Positions 15,702 through 20,239 of a stretch of 20,239 bases of DNA are shown here, piece after piece. The notes beneath the pieces are model-generated. The model was not told where the DNA came from, did no database searches, and saw only the letters and a list, made by a program, of their open reading frames with translations. The position numbers and the translations under genes were made by a program. This stretch comes from an uncultured Acetatifactor sp. GTDB lineage: Bacteria > Bacillota > Clostridia > Lachnospirales > Lachnospiraceae. The stretch's first letter is position 1. Every line of letters starts with the position of its first letter. The stretch spans positions 1 through 20,239 of the forward strand of contig CAJUFO010000005.1 of assembly GCA_910585615.1 (NCBI GenBank). The letters are read 5' to 3'.

Positions 15702-15730
15702 ATTTTAGGGAATTTGGCAGCATCTGTCAA
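15702..15730 (-). promoter_or_regulatory. promoter of the regulator relic and ABC exporter operon
   Basis: Minus strand: perfect -35 TTGACA (15725-15730), 17-bp spacer, -10 TAAAAT (15702-15707). The -35 overlaps the stop codon of the phosphatidyltransferase gene. An AGGAGAT ribosome site lies about 20 nt downstream. Confidence 0.75.
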
Positions 15731-16305
15731 TGCTTTTTTGGACCTGTCCCTTTCCCGGTGAGGGACTTTATATTGTACCAGATGTAGGTCGCCCATGAAA
15801 ACAGCATCACCCCAAAGCACACCGCTATCATCCCATTGGAGACTGCCGCCGGAATATGGAACCATATCAGGTGAACCACTATCATGAGATATAGCAGCGC
15901 CGTGGTGACCTTGCCGTGCCAGGCCGCGCCTGTGACCCTGCCGGACTTCCGGATGACCAGGAGGTTGGTGATTCCCACCGAGGCCTCCTTCACGGCCAGG
16001 AGCGCCAGCGGGAACACAATCATAGGAAACCGCGTCACAAGGCAGATGAGCATGGCCGCCTGGGTCAGCTTGTCCGCCACTGGGTCCAGCATCTTCCCCA
16101 GGTTGCTCACCATGTGGAAGCGCCTGGCGATAAAGCCGTCCGCCAGATCCGTCAGCCCGGAGAGAAGCAGCAGCCCCGCCGTCACCAAGTATTCCTCCCT
16201 GATGCAGTATGTCCACAGGAATACCGGAATCAGAACCAGCCGGAATGCGGACAAAAGATTGGGGATTGTGATTATCCTGTTTTCAGCCTCCTTGTCAGTA
16301 TACAT
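15727..16305 (-). CDS. CDP-alcohol phosphatidyltransferase family protein (PgsA-like)
   Basis: A 192-aa membrane enzyme that moves a phosphatidyl group from CDP-diacylglycerol to an alcohol, most likely glycerol 3-phosphate on the way to phosphatidylglycerol or cardiolipin. The family's metal-binding motif D-x2-D-G-x2-A-R-x8-G-x3-D-x3-D is complete at 53-78: Asp53, Asp56, Gly57, Ala60, Arg61, Gly70, Asp74, Asp78. It has about five to six membrane spans. The start at 16305 has AGGAGG 9 nt upstream. pgsA is the likeliest identity, but a second CDP-alcohol transferase of unknown acceptor would look similar, so no symbol is given. It lies after a 63-aa gene with a hairpin-rich spacer between. Confidence 0.88.
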   Translation of the reverse strand: MYTDKEAENRIITIPNLLSAFRLVLIPVFLWTYCIREEYLVTAGLLLLSGLTDLADGFIARRFHMVSNLGKMLDPVADKLTQAAMLICLVTRFPMIVFPLALLAVKEASVGITNLLVIRKSGRVTGAAWHGKVTTALLYLMIVVHLIWFHIPAAVSNGMIAVCFGVMLFSWATYIWYNIKSLTGKGTGPKKH

Positions 16306-16370
16306 GTCTGTATGCCTCCTGTCGTCTGTATTTCAGCGCTTTGTCTTGCATCCGTCATGTCACGGCCGAC

Positions 16371-16443
16371 CTTTCCGGTCTTCCGGCTGCCGGAAAGCAA
16401 GAAAGGTGCAAAGCCCTCTGCTGTCCAGAAAAGGCTCCGCACC
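16371..16443. repeat. two adjacent intergenic hairpins
   Basis: CTTTCCGG (16371-16378) with CCGGAAAG (16390-16397) makes a perfect 8-bp stem with an 11-nt loop. GGTGC..AGCC (16405-16415) with GGCT..GCACC (16433-16443) makes a second stem. Neither is followed by a U tract on the minus strand. They lie between the 63-aa gene and the phosphatidyltransferase and could affect transcript processing. Confidence 0.55.
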
Positions 16444-16466
16444 CGTTTCACGGCTGATGCTGCATT

Positions 16467-16658
16467 TTATTCCTTGATTTCGTCAATATCCGTCAGGTTG
16501 ACGCCTGCCACCTGGAGAATCGCTTTTAAAGCCAGGTATTTCCTCTTCAGCTTAGCATATGTCCTGTCCGCGTTCTCTTCTTTTGCAATCACCATATACT
16601 CTTGAATCTCTTTAAAATCGTCGATTGCTGCTTTTGTAATTTCAAGACCATTTGGCAT
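16467..16658 (-). CDS. small conserved-looking protein of unknown function (63 aa)
   Basis: A 63-residue soluble, mostly helical protein opening MPNGLEITKAAIDDFKEIQE and ending VNLTDIDEIKE. It has no signal peptide, membrane span or known motif, and I do not recognise the family. It is taken as real because it has a ribosome site (GGGGTGA) a few bases before the ATG and a near-perfect promoter about 50 bp upstream (TTTACA-17-TATAAT), and because no other frame explains the stretch. Confidence 0.75.
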   Translation of the reverse strand: MPNGLEITKAAIDDFKEIQEYMVIAKEENADRTYAKLKRKYLALKAILQVAGVNLTDIDEIKE

Positions 16659-16708
16659 ACTGTCACCCCGCTTTCCAAAGCGCCCTCTGTGCGTATCTGT
16701 TATGAATG

Positions 16709-16737
16709 ATTATAACAGCCCTTTGGTAAAGTGTAAA
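16709..16737 (-). promoter_or_regulatory. promoter of the 63-aa gene
   Basis: Minus strand: -35 TTTACA (16732-16737), exact 17-bp spacer, perfect -10 TATAAT (16709-16714). A hairpin AAAGCCC-TTATT-GGGCCTT (16735-16753, one G-U pair on the minus strand) overlaps the -35 edge. It may be the end of the Nudix transcript, though no U run follows. Confidence 0.75.
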
Positions 16738-16808
16738 GCCCTTATTGGGCCTTAAGCATCATGCATTATGCCTGCAGCAAGGCCGGACGGCCAGATATCT
16801 GCAGACAT

Positions 16809-17276
16809 TTACTTTAATACCGGCCTCCAGTCGTGCTCCACCTCCAGGAACAGCTCCGCGAATTCCTCCTTATCGAATATCCGCAGCATGCGGTCCATGT
16901 GCCATAGGAAGGGCATGTCCGGCAGATCCTCCAGCTCTGTCCAGAAGACCTTTCCCTCATCGGAGGATTTCAGCTCTCCAGAGAATCTGTCCGTCTTGAA
17001 CAGGAAGACGATGTAGCGCCTCCCGTCCTCCCTCACCCAATTCTTGATGCCGCAGAGCCTGGGATTCTCTATGGTCAGGCCCGTCTCCTCATAGATTTCG
17101 CGGATGACGGAATCCACGATCGGCTCATGCCTCTCCACATGGCCGCCGGGAAAGATGATTCCTTTGGAACGATTCTTTTTCCTGTCGCCTCTCAATATCT
17201 TCTCCTGCACCAGCACCTTGTTGCCGTCGTAGACCATGCACATATTCGTAAGGATCACATCTTCCGAACGCTCCAT
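16809..17276 (-). CDS. Nudix hydrolase (MutT/8-oxo-dGTP diphosphatase-like)
   Basis: A 155-aa cytoplasmic enzyme that hydrolyses a nucleoside diphosphate linked to another moiety; sequence resembles the 8-oxo-dGTP diphosphatase group. The Nudix box G-x5-E-x7-R-E-U-x-E-E-x-G-U is complete from Gly45 to Leu67, with Glu51, Arg59, Glu60, Glu63, Glu64 and Gly66. The N-terminal LTNMCMVYDGNKVLVQEK (9-26) is typical of this group. The substrate cannot be decided from sequence. The start at 17276 has GAGAGG about 13 nt upstream, rather far. It follows the broken toxin gene by 47 nt. Confidence 0.9.
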   Translation of the reverse strand: MERSEDVILTNMCMVYDGNKVLVQEKILRGDRKKNRSKGIIFPGGHVERHEPIVDSVIREIYEETGLTIENPRLCGIKNWVREDGRRYIVFLFKTDRFSGELKSSDEGKVFWTELEDLPDMPFLWHMDRMLRIFDKEEFAELFLEVEHDWRPVLK

Positions 17277-17306
17277 TTTGCTTTTGTACCTCTCTTTCGT
17301 TGGTGT

Positions 17307-17334
17307 TTTATGGCACTGCGTATCTATTTGTCCA
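17307..17334 (-). promoter_or_regulatory. possible promoter of the Nudix gene
   Basis: Minus strand: TGGACA (17329-17334), 16-bp spacer, CATAAA (17307-17312), about 30 bp upstream of the Nudix start, overlapping the end of the toxin relic. Moderate matches only. Confidence 0.4.
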
Positions 17335-17742
17335 TAGATTCAAATTCCTTGCACTTACTTTCCGCGTATTTGAAATCCACGGTATTTTCTATGTATTTCG
17401 GCGCTTTCTTGTCCGCGAAAAGCTTGTCTGCGTTGGTCTTCTGCCTGTACCCTTCAGTTCCAAAGTACCTGTCGCCGTATCTGTTGTCGTCATACGGACA
17501 ATCGGTATGATGCTTTTTCGTATCTCTCTTGTGCCGTCCTGTCTAATAATGTAATCGGAATTTTTAGGAGAAGAAAACGGAATATAGTAATGAAATCCAT
17601 CCTGCATGAACACAATACCCAGATATTTGCGGGTATGGGAACGGAATCCTTCTTTATTGTCAAACACGTTCTGTAGTCGGGAATCAGACCGGAGAAAAAC
17701 GATATATCTGTCCGAAACACTGTAGATGCCAATCTTGCCCAT
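17324..17742 (-). pseudogene. broken ToxN/AbiQ-type endoribonuclease toxin gene (type III TA)
   Basis: The first frame (17742 to a stop at 17389) starts MGKIGIYSVSDRYIVFLRSD, continues KYLGIVFMQDGFHYYIPFSS and PKNSDYI, then RKSIIPIVRM, and is ToxN/AbiQ-like; SSPK corresponds to the conserved active-site loop of the family. From about 17450 this frame becomes low-quality, while another frame continues with YRQKTNADKLFADKK, PKYIENTVDF and KYAESKCKEFESMDK to a stop at 17324, which resembles the C-terminal helix of the same family. Together about 140 residues are kept, against roughly 165-200 expected, so some 40-60 central residues appear lost with a frame change near GTAC (17447-17450). In the intact family the enzyme cuts RNA and is held inactive by its RNA antitoxin. 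The ATG has AAAGG upstream and follows the antitoxin terminator. Confidence 0.75.
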
Positions 17743-17764
17743 AGTGACCTTTCACCTATAAGAA

Positions 17765-17787
17765 GTGGGTGGGGAAATCCCACCCAC
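17765..17787 (-). terminator. terminator hairpin between antitoxin and toxin
   Basis: Perfect 9-bp stem GTGGGTGGG/CCCACCCAC with a 5-nt loop; on the minus strand it is followed by TTCTTATA, a weak U tract. It stands between the RNA repeats and the toxin ATG, as in other type III systems, where it limits toxin read-through. Confidence 0.75.
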
Positions 17788-17907
17788 GATTTTACAGCTT
17801 CCCGCTTTCTGGTGGGGAAACACCTGATTTTACAGCTTCCCGCTTTTTGGTGGGGAAACGCCTGATTTTACAGCTTCCCGCTTTTTGGTGGGGAGACACC
17901 TGATTTT
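17788..17907 (-). ncRNA. type III antitoxin RNA, three 38-nt tandem repeats (ToxI-like)
   Basis: Three direct repeats of 38 nt (17864-17901, 17826-17863, 17788-17825 in transcript order), differing from one another at one to three positions, plus a leading partial unit (17902-17907). On the minus strand each unit reads AGGTGTTTCCCCACC, then AGAAAGCGGGAAGCTGTAAAATC in outline. GGTG can pair with CACC, and the TTCCC of that loop can pair with the downstream GGGAA, giving an H-type pseudoknot. The order of elements in the unit (AGGTG, ACC, AAG, AGCT, AAA, TC) is very like the 36-nt ToxI repeat of Pectobacterium as I remember it. A consensus promoter lies upstream and a terminator downstream. In this family the toxin cuts the precursor into single units that bind and block it. 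Confidence 0.85.
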
Positions 17908-17930
17908 GAGCATCGCTGCTCTCTGTTATT

Positions 17931-17959
17931 ATTGTACGAAATCCGGGTGTATATGTCAA
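17931..17959 (-). promoter_or_regulatory. promoter of the antitoxin RNA
   Basis: Minus strand: perfect -35 TTGACA (17954-17959), exact 17-bp spacer, -10 TACAAT (17931-17936). The start of transcription would fall near 17924, about 17 nt before the first repeat. Confidence 0.85.
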
Positions 17960-18044
17960 TCATTTTCCCTGATTTTTGAATCTTTTCTCTACCGTTTCTT
18001 ACTTCGCAAATTGCTGAATTACGAGTTGGTGTATTCTGAGTTTA

Positions 18045-18830
18045 TTATATCAGGTCTCTTTGGCACATCCAGTTTACCGACTGCCTCAATCCATCGATGG
18101 TTTTCGTCTCCAATACTACGGAGCAGTTCCTCTCTTTTGCCAGCTTCAGGTATCTGCCCATATCCAATTCGCCTGCGCCAATGGCCAGATGGTTTTTCCT
18201 GCCCAGCGCATCATGCATATGCATATGGCAAAGATGGCTTTTCTTCTCAAGGATATACGGCTCATCCATGCCGCCACATCCATGATTATGGCCGATGTCG
18301 AATGTCAGTCCAAATATAGGAGATTCCAGAAGAACGCCCAGCGCCTGTTTTTGGAACAATAGATACCCATCGCAGTTTTCTATGCAGATTCTGATATCCG
18401 ATTCGCCGATGGCCGATTCGCACAGAATCCTGAAACCCGCCATGCTTTTCAAATATCGCTCCAGGTATTGCGCATAAAGATACACTTTCTTATCCGGAAG
18501 CGTAAAGTACACGCCCCGGGGCAGGTGCATGTTTATGATGGAAACCCGAAGTTCCTTAGCCAAAGCAATGGTCTCTGCCACCGTGCGCCGATATCCATCG
18601 GCAATATAGGGATTAAAATCACTGACATTTAGATTCTCGTCCAAATGAATGGTATACGAAATCCCAAATGCATCTGCCGTTTTCCTAAAACGCGCAATAT
18701 CGATTTCCGTCAACTGGTATTGGGGCAGATTCATGTTAAGCTCTATAAAATCCAAATGAAAATCCTTACACAGCACCGCGCACTCTTCGAGCGTGCTGGT
18801 TTCTATCAGGGTCGGCATACCAAATAGCAT
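18045..18830 (-). CDS. sugar phosphate isomerase/epimerase-like TIM-barrel protein
   Basis: A 261-aa protein of the xylose isomerase-like/AP endonuclease 2 TIM-barrel superfamily. Probable metal ligands sit at the ends of the strands: Glu151 in RICIENCDG, Asp178 and His181 in LTFDIGHNHG, His203/His205 and Asp207 in CHMHMHDA, His214 in NHLAIGAGELD, and Glu241 in VVLETKT. The reaction cannot be named; family members include sugar epimerases, isomerases and myo-inositol pathway enzymes, with endonuclease IV more distant. The start at 18830 has GAGGTG 6 nt upstream; the frame also opens with GTG at 18839. It stands alone, divergent from the small Cys/Pro-rich gene and upstream of the antitoxin promoter. 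Confidence 0.85.
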   Translation of the reverse strand: MLFGMPTLIETSTLEECAVLCKDFHLDFIELNMNLPQYQLTEIDIARFRKTADAFGISYTIHLDENLNVSDFNPYIADGYRRTVAETIALAKELRVSIINMHLPRGVYFTLPDKKVYLYAQYLERYLKSMAGFRILCESAIGESDIRICIENCDGYLLFQKQALGVLLESPIFGLTFDIGHNHGCGGMDEPYILEKKSHLCHMHMHDALGRKNHLAIGAGELDMGRYLKLAKERNCSVVLETKTIDGLRQSVNWMCQRDLI

Positions 18831-18877
18831 TTCTAACACCTCGCAAGCATTCCCGCACAGTCTGGCGGCTGCCGGAA

Positions 18878-18883
18878 TATAAT
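18878..18883 (+). promoter_or_regulatory. -10 box of the small Cys/Pro-rich gene
   Basis: A perfect TATAAT lies 28 bp before the ATG at 18912, but no recognisable -35 is found 16-18 bp upstream. An activator or an unusual -35 would be needed. Confidence 0.45.
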
Positions 18884-18911
18884 GTAGAGAAAGTCCCCCG
18901 CGGAGGTCAGC

Positions 18912-19220
18912 ATGGCCATTACATCCCTGGATATCTTAAATCTCTCCCATTCCCTCAAGGATATCTGTGAGGTGAACTGCAATACGCCGGAATGTCTCTC
19001 CCAGACCTTGAAGCTGCTGATGCAGTACAATCTGATCCAGGCCAACCTGGAGTTTGGCAGACAGTTCGGGCCGCCCTGCATCCCCACGGTCTGTCCGCCT
19101 GCCCAGGCCTTGTCCGCGCCGCCGGTTCCTTCACCGGCCCCGAATCCCGATTCCCCTCCGCAGAGGCCTCCTGTCCGGCTGGACATCGGCGATCCGTTCC
19201 TGGCCGACTATGAAAAATAG
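18912..19220 (+). CDS. small Cys-containing, Pro-rich protein of unknown function (102 aa)
   Basis: A 102-residue protein on the plus strand with a clear ribosome site (GGAGG, 5 nt before ATG) and a TATAAT box upstream. The N-terminal half (1-52) is a helical, structured-looking segment with SLDILNLSHSLKDICEVNCN (5-24) and three cysteines (19, 23, 28). The second half (53-90) is dominated by Pro, Ala and Ser with two more cysteines (56, 61), and it ends with a short acidic tail, DIGDPFLADYEK. I do not recognise the family. There is no signal peptide. Its stop is 5 nt from the stop of the convergent phosphopantetheinyl transferase. The minus-strand frame over the same stretch lacks a ribosome site and is judged a shadow. 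Confidence 0.72.
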   Translation: MAITSLDILNLSHSLKDICEVNCNTPECLSQTLKLLMQYNLIQANLEFGRQFGPPCIPTVCPPAQALSAPPVPSPAPNPDSPPQRPPVRLDIGDPFLADYEK

Positions 19221-19225
19221 ACAGG

Positions 19226-19864
19226 TCAGCCATACCGGCAAAGGGCAATGCTGTATCCCGCTATGCTGTCATATTCTTCCCACAGCAGACGCTTTCCGCC
19301 TACCTCGCCCGAACTGCACCCATATGGGGACGAAACAGTCCCTCCGGGCAGGAAATCCACCTCCAGAGCCGCCGCAATGCCCTTCCCGGTCAGCTTCCCG
19401 TAGGCCTCCTTCCTGGCCCACAGCCGGTAAAACAGCCTTTCCCTCGTCTCCCGCTCCTCTCCTGCCTGCTCCAGCGCTGCCGCTTCCCGCTCCGTAAAGA
19501 AGCGCCTGGCAAGCCTCTCCACATTCTTTCCGCAGTGCTGCTGGATGTCCGTCCCGATTTCCGCCGAGGAGACGGCGCAGAGGACATAGTCCCCGGAATG
19601 GGACAGATTGAAATAAAAGGGCAAGTCCCTGAAATATGGCTTTCCCTCTTTCCCATAGACATAGGCAATAGGCGCTGGCGGTTTCCCATATAGGCTCTCC
19701 AGTAATTTCTTGACGGAATATCGTTTTAAATCTACCCTTCCGGCAGCTCCGAAAGGTGCTCCTCGCCTGCTTCCCGGCGCATTCCCTATATCTGCTCCGC
19801 CCTTCCGCATATGTTCCGGCGCAGCCTCTATATCTGCCTCGCCCGTCCACATGTGTTCCGGCAC
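19226..19864 (-). CDS. 4'-phosphopantetheinyl transferase (Sfp type), 5' end uncertain
   Basis: Transfers phosphopantetheine from coenzyme A to a carrier protein serine. Counting from the GTG at 19864, the core motifs are GKEGKPYF (71-78), FNLSHSGDY (85-93), IGTDIQ (103-108) with metal ligand Asp106, and LWARKEAYGKLTGKG (148-162) with Glu153 and Lys157. The usual GxDxE has Gln108 in place of Glu. The N-terminal part before residue 43 is coded by 42-nt tandem repeats and has no family likeness. The true start is unclear: GTG 19864 and ATG 19852 lack good ribosome sites. A well-placed ATG at 19931 (AAGGGGGA upstream) is 1 nt out of frame: loss of one A in the A5 run (19913-19917) would join it to the enzyme. 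Whether the gene is intact, frameshifted or mis-sequenced is open. Confidence 0.82.
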   Translation of the reverse strand: MPEHMWTGEADIEAAPEHMRKGGADIGNAPGSRRGAPFGAAGRVDLKRYSVKKLLESLYGKPPAPIAYVYGKEGKPYFRDLPFYFNLSHSGDYVLCAVSSAEIGTDIQQHCGKNVERLARRFFTEREAAALEQAGEERETRERLFYRLWARKEAYGKLTGKGIAAALEVDFLPGGTVSSPYGCSSGEVGGKRLLWEEYDSIAGYSIALCRYG

Positions 19865-19887
19865 GTCCCCTATATCCGCCCTGCCAC
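19774..19887. repeat. 42-nt tandem repeats in the PPTase 5' coding region
   Basis: Two full units (19774-19815, 19816-19857) and most of a third (from 19858), sharing CCGGCGCA, CTATATCTGC and CGCCC. The period is a multiple of three, so repeat number does not change the frame. On the minus strand they code variants of ADIG-x-x-PEHM in the transferase frame. Confidence 0.75.
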
Positions 19888-20003
19888 TGTCCCTATATGG
19901 TGAATATGGTACTTTTTACGGCTCTTCTCATGGAAATCCCCCTTATGCCATAAATGCCTCCTCCCGGAAGACATGAAACAGGCCCTCTATGCGTCCTGTA
20001 ATT

Positions 20004-20032
20004 AAGGTATCGCATTTAGGGCCAGTTGTCAA
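20004..20032 (-). promoter_or_regulatory. possible promoter of the PPTase gene
   Basis: Minus strand: perfect -35 TTGACA (20027-20032); at 17 bp the -10 is TACCTT (20004-20009), a poor match. Downstream are two ribosome-like sites: GGGAGGAGG before a two-codon start-stop ATG-GCA-TAA, and AAGGGGGA before the ATG at 19931. Confidence 0.4.
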
Positions 20033-20046
20033 CCGTATGGGGCCTC

Positions 20047-20239
20047 CTATGCCCTTTTCCTCCTGGCCGCGAAGAGTCCGCCTATTCCCATGGCGATTAT
20101 CAGCGCGTCCGCAGCCATGATCCACCACGGTATCCATGGCTGCCCGGTCTGGGGGCTTTCTACGGGTCTTCCGGCAGCACCCGCCAGCTTCTCGATCGTT
20201 CTGGTATAGCTGTCCCCACAGCGGCTGCAGGTGTAGGTC
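20047..20239 (-). CDS. C-terminus of a sortase-anchored surface protein (partial)
   Basis: Only the last 63 residues are in the window; the gene runs in from the right edge. The visible part starts with TYTCSRCGDSYTRTI, a Cys-x-x-Cys repeat of the kind found in Clostridial surface proteins. A short linker and SPQTG (28-32) follow, then a hydrophobic span (about 34-57: PWIPWWIMAADALIIAMGIG in its first part) and a basic tail ARRKRA. This is the layout of a cell-wall sorting signal. The motif is (S/N/P)PxTG rather than LPxTG, as used by class B-type sortases of some Clostridia. A plain C-terminal membrane anchor is the alternative. Confidence 0.75.
   Translation of the reverse strand, partial: TYTCSRCGDSYTRTIEKLAGAAGRPVESPQTGQPWIPWWIMAADALIIAMGIGGLFAARRKRA

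Noticed and set aside
16371..16443. Rho-independent terminator after the 63-aa gene
   Set aside because: Good stems but no U tract on either side, so they are listed only as hairpins.
17788..17907. CRISPR array
   Set aside because: The 38-nt repeats are directly adjacent without spacers, and there are no cas genes. A type III antitoxin fits better.
18833..19186. Minus-strand open frame of 117 codons opposite the Cys/Pro-rich gene
   Set aside because: Gly/Cys-rich shadow composition and no ribosome site, while the plus-strand frame has both a ribosome site and a TATAAT.
19943..20137. Minus-strand open frame of 64 codons before the PPTase
   Set aside because: It overlaps the surface-protein terminus and the TTGACA box in another frame; no ribosome site at its start.

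Overview
The window looks like chromosome of a Gram-positive anaerobe of the Clostridia, most probably a Lachnospiraceae relative. The signs are clear AGGAGG-type ribosome sites, sigma-A promoters with 17-bp spacers, a fruK-ptsI phosphotransferase pair, a YitT-family membrane protein, a heterodimeric multidrug-type ABC exporter, and a sortase-type surface protein tail with an SPQTG motif. This placement is inferred from family content; no rRNA is present. All but three genes (an acyltransferase, tRNA-Gly and a small Cys/Pro-rich protein) lie on the minus strand.

Layout. 1-2420: dihydrofolate reductase and a beta-CASP metallo-beta-lactamase (RNA-processing type), separated by three consecutive hairpins. 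2560-4940: a plus-strand acyltransferase-3 protein converging with an unknown polytopic membrane protein, their ends overlapping by 8 bp. 5104-5281: tRNA-Gly(GCC) with its own promoter and terminator. 5304-8385: YitT protein and a tandem pair of paralogous Glu-rich coiled-coil proteins of unknown function. 8386-8694: a gene-free stretch with strong nested inverted repeats. 8695-11315: ptsI and fruK. 11348-15730: two half-size ABC exporters with complementary degenerate ATPase sites, preceded by a 5'-truncated relic of a Schlafen/AlbA-type regulator that sits directly behind a strong promoter. 15727-16737: a CDP-alcohol phosphatidyltransferase and a 63-aa protein of unknown function. 16809-17276: a Nudix hydrolase. 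17324-17959: a type III toxin-antitoxin locus of the ToxIN/AbiQ kind. 18045-19220: a TIM-barrel isomerase-like gene and, divergently, a small Cys/Pro-rich protein. 19226-19931: a phosphopantetheinyl transferase whose 5' end carries 42-nt tandem repeats and an apparent 1-nt frameshift. 20047-20239: the C-terminus of a cell-wall-anchored surface protein.

The most notable find is the type III toxin-antitoxin locus. It has a consensus promoter, three 38-nt repeats of a pseudoknot-forming RNA antitoxin, a terminator hairpin, then a ToxN-like toxin gene. The toxin gene is broken: its N-terminal and C-terminal parts lie in different frames around a probable internal deletion, while the antitoxin looks intact. 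Other points worth a second look are the paralogous coiled-coil pair, the promoter-driven regulator relic ahead of the ABC exporter, the PPTase 5' end, and an intergenic repeat family found twice.
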